A stretch of DNA of 64,000 bases from Moorena bouillonii PNG (GTDB taxonomy: Bacteria > Cyanobacteriota > Cyanobacteriia > Cyanobacteriales > Coleofasciculaceae): contig NZ_MKZS01000001.1 of the NCBI RefSeq assembly GCF_001942495.1, positions 3,113,295 through 3,177,294 of the forward strand, read 5' to 3'. The translations under genes and the position numbers were made by a program. Each line of letters starts with the position of its first letter. Position 1 is the first letter of the stretch. Positions 18,936-27,881 of this stretch are shown here, in pieces. Under the pieces are notes generated by a model. It made no database searches. It was given only the letters and a program-made list of their open reading frames with translations, and was not told the DNA's origin.

Positions 18936-19707
18936 TCATCAAAAATCTTGCCATATTTGGAAACCCCGTCTCAACTCAGATAGGCGTCTCGCCTGACAGG
19001 GATTAAAAGCGAGCCCTTGGGGCGGTTTTAACTACCCTTGATGAATCTGGGTAGAAGACATTTGGTTATTGTTACATGCTTTTTCACCTCCGGTGCTTTT
19101 TATAAGATAATTTTTATATTAATGATAATTTTACCTTATCAAGCCAGTGTTAGACCATGACCTCAATACCATAAGTGTGTAGGTTAATCAACCGAATTGA
19201 TTCGGATTACAGCTCCTAGTAGCATTGATCCAGATCCAGTTTCTCTAGTCTTCATTTGTGGTGTCACCCTTAGGAGTTACAGACTAGCCAAACTCAGTAG
19301 TGATCATTACCTGAATGAAGAAGCAGCGGGTTAACGCGCGATCTTTCTTCTGAGGTCGGAGGAAACTTGGCGACACCAGTGTCGTTAGTTATAGTTCCGC
19401 CAGTCTTTGTCGAAAGCACTCTTTTATGAATCACTATCGACGCTAGCATGCCAAAATCACGGTTTTGAGATCAAGTCACTGTTTGTGGAGGTGAGTAAAC
19501 AGCTAGAAAAAATGTCCCAGAGTCTACCAAAAACTCTTATTATTTGTGAGAGTTAAATTAGGGTAACACCGACACGGATGATTATGTAACTTAAATTAAA
19601 GCCGAAAACCAAGGTAAAAATAGTTGCGCTTAAATCCCGGTGGAACGAACTTTTTTGACATTTTTATGGCGCTCGCGGGATATTCCTGAGAGCTTTGGGA
19701 GATACCC
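18936..19707. other. Long structured non-coding region between two divergent genes
   Basis: About 770 bases without a gene. Several hairpins stand out: AGGCG-TCT-CGCCT near 18987-19000; CTACCC/GGGTAG near 19032-19054; a nested GAAGAA ... TTCTTC structure near 19318-19351; and CGACAC-CA-GTGTCG near 19372-19385 framed by AACT/AGTT. The right part is presumably the 5' leader of the nucleotidyltransferase gene, the left part the promoter of the small membrane protein gene. No known RNA family was recognised. Confidence 0.5.
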
Positions 19708-19781
19708 CCTGGATGCTATTGCATCTTGCATTGGCGGGCTAAAGTCTACGAGGGTAGATTTTGGTAGCTAAAAAGTATCGG
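19708..19781 (+). promoter_or_regulatory. Conserved structured leader element, copy A
   Basis: 74 bases that align without gaps to 63943-63870 (minus strand, upstream of glgA), with 64 identities. Hairpin 1 is GATGC-TATT-GCATC here and GCTGA-AAAA-TCAGC in the other copy: two of five pairs change on both sides and stay paired. Between hairpins lies the invariant TTGCATTGGCGGGCTAAAG. Hairpin 2 is TCTAC-GAGG-GTAGA with only loop changes. The invariant tail TTTTGGTAGCTAAAAAG then follows, with TATCGG. It ends 89 bases before the start of the downstream gene. It behaves like a cis-regulatory RNA; I cannot match it to a named riboswitch. Confidence 0.7.
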
Positions 19782-19870
19782 AAAGTACTTCACTAAAAAA
19801 AGCCCATAACAAGACAAATGAACGTAGACAAGATGATCAAACCCCTTAACGGGTTAAAAGAGGAGGAATT

Positions 19871-22408
19871 ATGCGAGCAGTGCTGATGGCTGGTGGTTCA
19901 GGAACACGGCTGAGACCGTTGACCTGTGATCTGCCCAAGCCCATGGTGCCAATCCTGAATCGACCCATTGCTGAACATATCGTTAATCTACTCAAACGGC
20001 ACAATATCAATGAGGTCATTGCCACTCTGTACTATCTCCCAGATGTCATGCGGGACTACTTCCAAGACGGCAGTGACTTTGGGGTAAAGATGACCTATGC
20101 GGTAGAAGAAGAACAGCCTCTGGGGACTGCAGGTTGTGTTAAAAATATTTCCGAATTACTCAATGAAACCTTTTTAGTCATTAGTGGCGATAGCATCACC
20201 GACTTTGATTTGACTGCTGCGATCGAATTTCATAAAGCTAAGAAATCAAAGGCGACATTAATCCTAACTCGCGTTCCCAATCCCGTTGAGTTCGGGGTGG
20301 TGATCACCGATAAGGAAATGCGCATCCGCCGATTTTTGGAAAAACCTTCGACCTCAGAAATTTTTTCCGATACTGTTAATACTGGCACTTACATTCTCGA
20401 ACCATCGGTTCTAGAGTACCTGCCATCAAATGAGGAATGTGACTTTTCCAAAGACCTGTTTCCGAAACTCCTCGCGAAAGATGAGCCAATGTATGGCTAT
20501 GTGGCTGAGGGATATTGGTGTGATGTCGGTCACCTGGAGGCTTACCGAGAAGCCCAGTATGACGGCTTAATGAATAAGGTCACACTAGACTTTGCTTACC
20601 CAGAACAATCCTCAGGACTGTGGGTGGGACAAAATACCTATATCGACCCTACTGCCAAGATTGAAACCCCAGTACTAATTGGTAGCAACTGCCGGATTGG
20701 TCCAAACGCCCACATCGAAGCAGGAACAGTAATTGGCGATAATGTTACCATCTCTGCCTACGCTAACCTGAAACGACCGATTATTTGGAATGGAGCGTTG
20801 ATTGGTGAAGAGGTTAATCTGAGTGCCTGCACCATTTCCAGGGGAACCAGGATAGACCGTCGTGCTCAGGTTTTCGAAGGTGCCGTTGTCGGTTCCCTGT
20901 CTAAAGTGGGAGAAGAAGCTCAAATTAGTCCCACTGTAAGGGTTTGGCCAAGTAAAACTATAGAATCAGGTGCAACATTGAATATCAATTTAATTTGGGG
21001 CAACACTGCCCAACGGAATCTTTTTGGTCAGCGGGGTGTCCAAGGCTTAGCCAACATCGATATTACTCCGGAATTTGCCGTTAAGTTGGGAGCTGCTTAT
21101 GGGTCTACCTTAAAACTAGGCTCCCAAGTATCACTCTCCCGTGACCAGCGTAGTATCTGTCGCATGGTGACCCGGTCTTTGATTGGGGGATTGATGTCTG
21201 TGGGTGTCGATGTCCAGAACCTAGATGCAACTGCAATTCCTGTGGCTCGAACCGTGATACCAACCCTAGGGGTTGAGGGGGGTATCCATGTGCGAGTGCA
21301 TCCTGACCGACCAGATCATATCCTGATCGAAGTTATTGATGCCAAGGGAATTAATATCAGCAAGGGTAAAGAGAAAAAAATTGAGGGGGCTTACTTCAAA
21401 GAAGACCTAAGACGAGTCCAGATCAATGATATCGGTAATGTTAACTACCCGATCCAGTTAATCGATATCTACGGTACTGCTTTTGAGAAGCATCTCAATG
21501 TAGAGGCAATTCGCAACAGTGGTTCTAAGGTAGTTATTGACTATGCTTATGCCGTGTCTGGTGCGGTGTTACCCCGACTGTTAGCGAAATTTGGCGCTGA
21601 TGCAGTAGTCCTCAATGCCAGTTTGAAACAAACAGCTATCTCCACAGAAGAACGAGAGAGTTTGCTCAATCAGCTGGGTCAGGTGGTCGAAGCCCTAAAA
21701 GCCAATTTTGGCGTGCAGGTCTCTGCTAATGGGGAACAGTTTATTTTGGTGGATGAATCGGGAATGTCGATTCGAGGTGAGGTATTGACTGCACTGATGG
21801 TCAATATTATGTTAACATCTAATCCCAGGGGAACTGTGGTGGTTCCAGTGCAGACATCAAGTGCGGTGGAACAAATTGCCCGACGCCATGATGGCAAGGT
21901 GATCCGCACCAAAGCTAACCCCACAGCACTGATGGAAGCTTCTCAAAGCAACCCCAATGTGGTATTGGGAGGCAGTTGGGATATGGGCTTTATTTTCCCC
22001 CAACTACATCCAGGCTTTGATGCCATGTTTGGAATCGCCAAGTTGATCGAGATGCTGACAGTCCAAGAGCGATCGCTTGCTGATATTCGCGCCGAACTCC
22101 CCCGCGTATGGTACAAAACCGTTACCCTGCGCTGTCCTTGGACAGTTAAGGGTAGCCTGATGCGTCATCTGGTGGAAACCCATCCCAGTGAGCAGCTCGA
22201 ACTTGTTGATGGCGTTAAAATTATCAACGCGCAAAATGATAACTGGGTGTTGATTTTACCCGATGCTGGCGAACCCTTAGTTCATATTTTTGCCAACAGC
22301 GATGACCGGGATTGGGCCGAGGAAAACCTCAAGCATTATCGCAACCATGTTCAGGAATTCGTTGAACAAGAACAAGGTGTAGAAGCGCAACCTTCAGCCG
22401 TGTCATAA
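19871..22408 (+). CDS. Fused sugar nucleotidyltransferase / phosphohexomutase (mannose-1-P guanylyltransferase-like)
   Basis: 845 residues. Residues 1-235 are a nucleotidyltransferase (MAGGSGTRLRPLTCDLPKPM signature, DVGHLEAYREAQYDG). About 255-375 is a left-handed beta-helix of hexapeptide repeats (IGSNCRIGPNAHIEAGTVIG). About 385-820 is an alpha-D-phosphohexomutase-like region. The usual mutase phosphoserine loop (TxSHNP) is not evident; the corresponding area reads GSTLKLGSQVSLSRDQRS, so mutase activity is uncertain. This architecture is widespread in cyanobacteria and is annotated as GDP-mannose or glucose-1-phosphate nucleotidyltransferase; the true substrate is unsettled. AGGAGG sits 5 bases before the ATG. 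The long leader contains the element shared with glgA, hinting at joint control with glycogen synthesis. Confidence 0.85.
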   Translation: MRAVLMAGGSGTRLRPLTCDLPKPMVPILNRPIAEHIVNLLKRHNINEVIATLYYLPDVMRDYFQDGSDFGVKMTYAVEEEQPLGTAGCVKNISELLNETFLVISGDSITDFDLTAAIEFHKAKKSKATLILTRVPNPVEFGVVITDKEMRIRRFLEKPSTSEIFSDTVNTGTYILEPSVLEYLPSNEECDFSKDLFPKLLAKDEPMYGYVAEGYWCDVGHLEAYREAQYDGLMNKVTLDFAYPEQSSGLWVGQNTYIDPTAKIETPVLIGSNCRIGPNAHIEAGTVIGDNVTISAYANLKRPIIWNGALIGEEVNLSACTISRGTRIDRRAQVFEGAVVGSLSKVGEEAQISPTVRVWPSKTIESGATLNINLIWGNTAQRNLFGQRGVQGLANIDITPEFAVKLGAAYGSTLKLGSQVSLSRDQRSICRMVTRSLIGGLMSVGVDVQNLDATAIPVARTVIPTLGVEGGIHVRVHPDRPDHILIEVIDAKGINISKGKEKKIEGAYFKEDLRRVQINDIGNVNYPIQLIDIYGTAFEKHLNVEAIRNSGSKVVIDYAYAVSGAVLPRLLAKFGADAVVLNASLKQTAISTEERESLLNQLGQVVEALKANFGVQVSANGEQFILVDESGMSIRGEVLTALMVNIMLTSNPRGTVVVPVQTSSAVEQIARRHDGKVIRTKANPTALMEASQSNPNVVLGGSWDMGFIFPQLHPGFDAMFGIAKLIEMLTVQERSLADIRAELPRVWYKTVTLRCPWTVKGSLMRHLVETHPSEQLELVDGVKIINAQNDNWVLILPDAGEPLVHIFANSDDRDWAEENLKHYRNHVQEFVEQEQGVEAQPSAVS

Positions 22409-22940
22409 ATCCGTGTCATAAATCCGATTGATCGGCTGTTAACAGGTAAGCTATCAGCGAACAGCGATTAGCGCTACGCGCACGCTACGCGAACAGCTAT
22501 CAGCTAATGCGCTACGGGCACGCTGTCTTGATGCAAAGCGCGAGTGGGGGTTTCCCCCAAGACCGCGCCGCATCGCTACTTGAGGTGGTATCAGCTATCA
22601 GCCATTCGCGTAGCGTGGCCTTTGGCCAAGGCCTGTGGTCACGCTACGGGAACAGTTTATGCCCATAGCGCAAGCTACACCGAACAGCTTTTGAATAAAA
22701 TAAGCTGACGGCTGTTCGCGTAGCGTGGCCACAGGCCTTTAGCTGACGGCTGAATGCTTACGTTAACAGGCATAGCGGTGGCTTTCCTCAGAGAGTTTGT
22801 AGACTTCAGGAAAGTCACCGCTATGCCGTTGTTGGTAGTTAATTGTTGGTAGGTTAAGTTCAATAAAAGAAAAGCCAAAAGTATTGGTACGCTTGTTCTA
22901 TAATGAAGAGTCAACACTGAAAGGACAAGGGAGATACGAG
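22409..22940. repeat. Dispersed-repeat-filled gap before the SSB gene
   Basis: Contains several copies of GCGCTACGCGCACGC, AACAGCTATCAGCTAA and CGCGTAGCGTGGCC words in both orientations (22440-22750), then an imperfect inverted pair GCATAGCGGTGGCTTTCC / AAAGTCACCGCTATGCC (22769-22824). A TATAAT at 22899-22904 is a possible -10 box for the downstream gene. No gene is seen. Confidence 0.7.
22525..22577 (+). repeat. Dispersed GTCTTGATGC ... GCATCGCT palindromic repeat, copy 1
   Basis: GTCTTGATGCAAAGCG, a GGGGGTTTCCCCC palindrome and AAGACCGCGCCGCATCGCT in series. Related copies lie at 34579-34630 (opposite orientation) and 43372-43467 (longer). Confidence 0.75.
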
Positions 22941-23528
22941 ATGAACAGCTGCATTTTAATGGCACAAATTATTCAAGATCCAGAACTGCGTTACACCTCA
23001 GAGAATCAGACACCGCTGACTCAGATGCTAGTACAATTCTCCGGTCTCAAGGCTGAGGAATCCCCATCAACCTTAAAAGTGGTAGGTTGGGGGGAATATT
23101 TGGCTAATGAAATTAAAACAAACTATTCCACAGGCGATCGCGTGGTGATTGAAGGTAGCTTAAGGATGAATGTGATTGAGCGACCAGAAGGATTCAAGGA
23201 AAAACGGGCAGAATTGACTGTTTCCCGGATTCACAAATTGGGAACAGATGATCACTTCGAGCCACAAGTCATGGCATCGGATAGAACTTTCCAGCGTACC
23301 CCAGAACCATCCTCTCCCCAAACCTATGATAAGGTTGTATCGATGGATCAACATCGGATGTCGTCATCAGTTTCTTATCCCAACAATACCGAACAAGATT
23401 TTGCTTATACCAGCACTGAACAAAATACTGAGCAAAGTTTTGAGTCTTCTTTTGGGTCTTCATCTCCTCAAAACCCAACCTCTGGTAGCCCTAGTCATCA
23501 ACAAGATTTAGATGATATTCCCTTTTAG
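22941..23528 (+). CDS. Single-stranded DNA-binding (SSB-like) protein
   Basis: 195 residues. Residues 1-100 form an OB fold (MNSCILMAQIIQDPELRYT, LKVVGWGEYLANEIK, GDRVVIEGSLRM). A Ser/Gln/Pro-rich flexible linker leads to the acidic tip DLDDIPF, the protein-docking tail of bacterial SSBs. The start at 22941 is chosen because GGGAG precedes it at a suitable distance and the N-terminus then begins with the first OB strand; the frame is open upstream to 22884 without support. It diverges from classical SSB (no LxGRLTxDPE), so it is probably the second, cyanobacteria-type paralog. Confidence 0.85.
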   Translation: MNSCILMAQIIQDPELRYTSENQTPLTQMLVQFSGLKAEESPSTLKVVGWGEYLANEIKTNYSTGDRVVIEGSLRMNVIERPEGFKEKRAELTVSRIHKLGTDDHFEPQVMASDRTFQRTPEPSSPQTYDKVVSMDQHRMSSSVSYPNNTEQDFAYTSTEQNTEQSFESSFGSSSPQNPTSGSPSHQQDLDDIPF

Positions 23529-23599
23529 TTATTCGGAGAAAAGATTATAGCGTTTCTCATAGTTATGAGGTACAAAAAAAATTTACCTCTTCCCTCTTC

Positions 23600-23682
23600 T
23601 CTGCTCCCTGCTCCCTGCTCCCTGCTCCCTGCTCCCTGCTCCCTGCTCCCTGTTCCCTATTCCCTATTCCCTGCTCCCTAAA
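23600..23682. repeat. Heptameric tandem repeat (GCTCCCT)n
   Basis: About eight GCTCCCT units continuing into GTTCCCT and ATTCCCT variants. The same heptamer family in the other orientation occurs at 35940-35975, 36464-36490 and 37692-37722. Such short tandem repeats are typical of filamentous cyanobacteria. Confidence 0.9.
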
Positions 23683-23730
23683 ACCAATAATTTTTCCCAG
23701 ACCCAATTTCAAACTACTATAATAACCATA

Positions 23731-26700
23731 ATGAAAAATATTCAACGTCCCAATTACTTTACTTCCCAGTTTCTAGTAGAAGAAGATTTTAAGGATGAGC
23801 AAGCCTACCATCGTGACATGCGCCTGCGTCACAATCGTTTACTCCATGAATGGGGTGTGGTGGAAGGATTAGAAGTAACTAAAGCCGGGGATAAAAAAAT
23901 TGCCGTTAGTAAGGGTATGGCCATTGATAAAGATGGTCAAGAAATTATTGTTTTACCAAATTGTACAGTACCGGACACGATTAACACGATTAACTTAGAT
24001 GGATTACCACTCAAGACAACTATTGAAATTACCGTCATGTATCGGGAAATTAAGGACAAGGGTTACCGAGTAGGTAGCGAGATCAAATACACTCGCACCA
24101 CTGAACGTCCCAAGTTTGTCATTTACGGGAGTAACACAAGTCAAGACAATCTCCAAGACGGTAATGTAGATTTAAAAAATGCGGATAGTGACCCTAGGGA
24201 TGATAAAGAGATTCTGTTGGCACGGGTGACCCTAGACAACAACGGTAAGGTTAGTGCAGTGGATAATTCTGTACGCAAGCTTGCTGGTGCTAAGTTATCT
24301 ACTGCAGATGCTTTTCGAGTCAGATACGACTACAATTTCTTTGGGGCTAATCAAGATGCTTTAGTGATTGAACAAAGAGATCTTAATCACCCTAATCCTG
24401 ATGGAGGGATTGCTTTTGTTAATACGGGTGACGATGGAGTTGTAGAAACTGCCCTTGTTATTAAAGGAAACAGCAATGTAGGTATTGGGACAAATAATCC
24501 TAGTGAAAAATTAGAGGTGGCTGGAACTGTTAAGGCCACCAACTTAAACCTGACAGGAGACTCAACCATCGATGGTTCCCTAACCGTTGCTGGAAACCTG
24601 GAAGTACAGGGGGATGTGATTGCCCGTGATACCGAGCATATGCCTGGGAATGTGTCCTTGGGGAATGGTGATAATGATCAAGTGATAATTGCAGGGGTAA
24701 TTCGCTCAGAGCATTCATCTGGGGCGCTGAGGGTGGATGATGCGTTACATACCACTGGTGCTCTGACAGTGGATGGCAATGTAGGCATTGGCACAACCTC
24801 TATTCATAATCCTCAGGATTGGCACAAAGTTTTAGACATCTTAGGTTCACAGCATGCTCGGTTAAATGTCAGGTCTGGTGGTGGGGTAGTAACCAGTGTT
24901 TTTAGTCATGATGATTGGAATGGAGCCAGAGGCGTAATTGGAACGGAATCGAACCACCCATTAACCTTTGCTACTAACTATCAACACCGTATGACGATTG
25001 ACCCCAATGGCAATGTGGGTATTGGGACAACTAATCCACAATCCCTTTTGCAAGTTGGAGATGGATTAGGAGGTGGTAATCGCCCCTGGATGACAACAGG
25101 ACTACAAGTTGCTTGGGATAGTGACAATGTATTTCTAGGATTGAAAGATGAAGGGGCAGATCGCAAAGATTCTGTACTGGCATGGGGAGATAATACCAAT
25201 GATGTATTCAGATTCATTTTTGCAGCGACCGGCGGTGCTGCAGATGGTCAAGAAATAATGAGGTTACAGCCAAACGGCAATGTCGGTATTGGCACAAATA
25301 ATCCTACTGAAAAATTAGAGGTGGCTGGAACTGTTAAGGCCACCAACTTAAACCTGACAGGAGACTCAACCATCGATGGTTCCCTGACAGTGAATGGTTT
25401 GCTGGAAGTAAAAGGGAATGTGTCCTTGGGGGATGCGGATAATGATGAAGTCAAAGTTACAGGGGTAATTCGCTCAGGGCATTCATCTGGGGCACTGAGG
25501 GTGGATGATGCTTTACATACCACTGGTGCTCTGACAGTGGATGGTAATGTCGGTATTGGGACAACCAATCCTAGTGAAAAATTAGAGGTGGCTGGAACTG
25601 TCAAGGCCACTAACTTTGAAGGGGATGGTTCGGCTTTAACTGGTATTAGTGCTGGAAAGTGGTCTGATGGTGGTAGTAACAAGATTTACTATAATGCTGG
25701 CAATGTCGGCATTGGGACAAATAATCCTATTGAAAAATTAGAGGTGGATGGAGCTGTTAAGGCAAAGTCGCTGACTATCGAAGACAACCTCACTGTCAAT
25801 GGCAAGATTACAACCTCTGGCATGATTAGGGGGTCATCAATGCCGCCTAATCTAATCAGAAATTCCTACATGAATATACTCGATGGCAACAAGCCTGCTG
25901 GGTACAGAATCGATGGGAATGTTACTTTAGAAGCAGCCCACCCTTTCACGAAAGGGTTTGAAGGACCCTATGTAGGCGAAAAACCACCCAATGCTGCCGA
26001 TAGTGTAGATGATGCAACCGAAGAAAATCCTTATTGGTTTGGCATATTTAACAAAGGTGCGCGAATAAAAAGAGGTGGTTTAGCTGATGGTTGGGCTAGT
26101 TTTCCTGACGGTAAGATTTTGAAAATTACTGGGGATAATTCAGGACAACATACCATGATACTTTTTCCCTTTGAGTCCCGAGGTAATTTTTTAACCAAAA
26201 AGTACGTACATCTCAAAGCTTGGCTCAAGATTTCTTCCGGTAAACAAGTGGGATTTGGCGAACTTGCTGGGTGGGGTAACGGAAAGCCTAATAGTGGATT
26301 GATAATTACCAAGGAACAAAGTGATAATGCTCCAGATGGTTGGTATCGAGTAGATGGCGTAATTCCCACATCTGAGGTAACGAGGTTGGGTGGTCAGAGT
26401 TTTTCTATGGGTATAGCGGGTGACGACGCTGACGGATCTTTTGAAGTATATCTAGCCTTACCATACCTAGCCAATTTAGATAATGATAGCTGGCTTCCTA
26501 GTGTTTCTGATATGCTTTCGCGGGATGGGTTAACAGTTCATCCTACTTCTGGTAATGTTGGCATTGGGACAACAAATCCTAGTACAAAATTAGAGGTAGA
26601 TGGAACTGTCCAAGCCACTAGGTTTGAAGGGGATGGTTCTGGTTTAACTGGTATTAGCGCTGGTGGCACAAAGTGGTCTGATGGTGGTAGTAACAGGATT

Positions 26701-27741
26701 TACTATAATGCTGGCAATGTCGGCATTGGGACAAATAATCCTAGTCAAAAATTAGAGGTGGCTGGAACTGTTAAGGCCACTAAATTTGAGGGGGTAGGAG
26801 ACTCAACCATCGATGGTTCCCTAACCATTGCTGGAAACCTGGAAGTACAGGGAGATGTGATTGCCCGTGATACCGAGCATATTGCCGGAAATGTCTCCTT
26901 GGGGGATGCTGATAATGATGAAGTGAAAATTACCGGAGTGCTGCGCTCGGGACACTCCTCAGGGGCGCTTAGGATAGATGATGCTTTACATACCACTGGT
27001 GCTCTGACAGTGGATGGGAGTCTCAGTGTTAGTAATGCGATCGCTACTGCTCAATTAAGTGTCACAGATCGGGTCACAGGTTCCCTAACCGTAGAGAATA
27101 ATCTAACTGTGGGTGGTTCCCTTACTACCAGTGAACTAAATGCCACAGGAACTATTCAGGCAAAATATCTATCACTTGCCCAAAGTGGTGCTCGGAATAG
27201 CAATATGGCAACCTTTGCGAGTAAGAATCCAGAGCCTCCTTTCGTTAACTGGTATCACAATAAATCAGGGGGTGATACGGTTCGCTACGGGTATATTCAG
27301 GCTGGAGATTTTGGTCAACACAAAGAGTTTAGATTTAGGGTAGAAAACCAAGCTAATTTTACATTCCTCAACGGCAATGTCGGCATTGGCACAAATAATC
27401 CTAGTCAAAAATTAGAGGTGGCTGGAACTGTTAAGGCCACTAAATTTGAAGGGGATGGTTCTGTAGGTAATGCCGAATTAGCTAATAACTCCGTGACCAA
27501 TGCCAAAATTGCCAATGATGCGGTCAACGCTGCCAAGATTCAAAACGGTTCTGTCGGTAATGCGAAATTAGCCGATAACTCCGTGACCAATCAAAAAATT
27601 GCTGATAACAGTATTAGTATGGATAAATTGGATGATGAGACTAGGAATGCAGTGAATCAAGCTTCTCAGGTCGAACGTCTAGAAGGGCTAATTTTGGGTC
27701 TAGAATTTAGAATTTCAGGGTTAGAAAGGGGAAATTTGTAG
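23731..27741 (+). CDS. Large tail-fibre-like repeat protein
   Basis: 1336 residues. A distinct N-terminal domain (about 1-150, with AYHRDMRLRHNRLLHEWGVV) may anchor it to a particle. Then there are nine NVGIGT(T/N)NP-type repeats, most followed by KLEVAGTVKATNFEGDGS. These alternate with DSTIDGSLTVAGNLEVQGDV units and a carbohydrate-binding-like insert (about 700-920, NLIRNSYMNILDGNKPAGYR onward). The C-terminus has AELANNSVTNAKIANDAV repeats and a coiled coil (VERLEGLILGLEFRISGLE). Such repeats form trimeric fibres in phages and phage-like particles. No Shine-Dalgarno is evident and TATAAT lies 8 bases before the ATG, so translation initiation is odd. It is followed 140 bases later by the DUF4157 effector gene, which suggests a contractile-injection-system island. 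Confidence 0.7.
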   Translation: MKNIQRPNYFTSQFLVEEDFKDEQAYHRDMRLRHNRLLHEWGVVEGLEVTKAGDKKIAVSKGMAIDKDGQEIIVLPNCTVPDTINTINLDGLPLKTTIEITVMYREIKDKGYRVGSEIKYTRTTERPKFVIYGSNTSQDNLQDGNVDLKNADSDPRDDKEILLARVTLDNNGKVSAVDNSVRKLAGAKLSTADAFRVRYDYNFFGANQDALVIEQRDLNHPNPDGGIAFVNTGDDGVVETALVIKGNSNVGIGTNNPSEKLEVAGTVKATNLNLTGDSTIDGSLTVAGNLEVQGDVIARDTEHMPGNVSLGNGDNDQVIIAGVIRSEHSSGALRVDDALHTTGALTVDGNVGIGTTSIHNPQDWHKVLDILGSQHARLNVRSGGGVVTSVFSHDDWNGARGVIGTESNHPLTFATNYQHRMTIDPNGNVGIGTTNPQSLLQVGDGLGGGNRPWMTTGLQVAWDSDNVFLGLKDEGADRKDSVLAWGDNTNDVFRFIFAATGGAADGQEIMRLQPNGNVGIGTNNPTEKLEVAGTVKATNLNLTGDSTIDGSLTVNGLLEVKGNVSLGDADNDEVKVTGVIRSGHSSGALRVDDALHTTGALTVDGNVGIGTTNPSEKLEVAGTVKATNFEGDGSALTGISAGKWSDGGSNKIYYNAGNVGIGTNNPIEKLEVDGAVKAKSLTIEDNLTVNGKITTSGMIRGSSMPPNLIRNSYMNILDGNKPAGYRIDGNVTLEAAHPFTKGFEGPYVGEKPPNAADSVDDATEENPYWFGIFNKGARIKRGGLADGWASFPDGKILKITGDNSGQHTMILFPFESRGNFLTKKYVHLKAWLKISSGKQVGFGELAGWGNGKPNSGLIITKEQSDNAPDGWYRVDGVIPTSEVTRLGGQSFSMGIAGDDADGSFEVYLALPYLANLDNDSWLPSVSDMLSRDGLTVHPTSGNVGIGTTNPSTKLEVDGTVQATRFEGDGSGLTGISAGGTKWSDGGSNRIYYNAGNVGIGTNNPSQKLEVAGTVKATKFEGVGDSTIDGSLTIAGNLEVQGDVIARDTEHIAGNVSLGDADNDEVKITGVLRSGHSSGALRIDDALHTTGALTVDGSLSVSNAIATAQLSVTDRVTGSLTVENNLTVGGSLTTSELNATGTIQAKYLSLAQSGARNSNMATFASKNPEPPFVNWYHNKSGGDTVRYGYIQAGDFGQHKEFRFRVENQANFTFLNGNVGIGTNNPSQKLEVAGTVKATKFEGDGSVGNAELANNSVTNAKIANDAVNAAKIQNGSVGNAKLADNSVTNQKIADNSISMDKLDDETRNAVNQASQVERLEGLILGLEFRISGLERGNL

Positions 27742-27881
27742 AAATGCGAGTAGATTTTCCTATCGCTGTTCCTGACTCAGATTTTCCTGATCAAGAAAAT
27801 TCAAGCTAATACTTTAAAGCTTAAAGACGTTATGATCAAGCAAGGATATTAGCAGTAATACCCAAGAAAAAGGTGAACCAT

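Noticed and set aside
18936..19080. Possible cobalamin riboswitch upstream of the cobK unit
   Set aside because: The expected conserved core of cobalamin riboswitches was not found, only generic hairpins.
19620..19710. Possible c-di-AMP (ydaO-type) riboswitch
   Set aside because: GCGCTTAAATCCCGG resembles one word of the motif, but the remaining conserved blocks are absent.
23600..23682. CRISPR-like array
   Set aside because: Units are contiguous heptamers without spacers; no array of 25-40-base repeats with unique spacers exists in the window.
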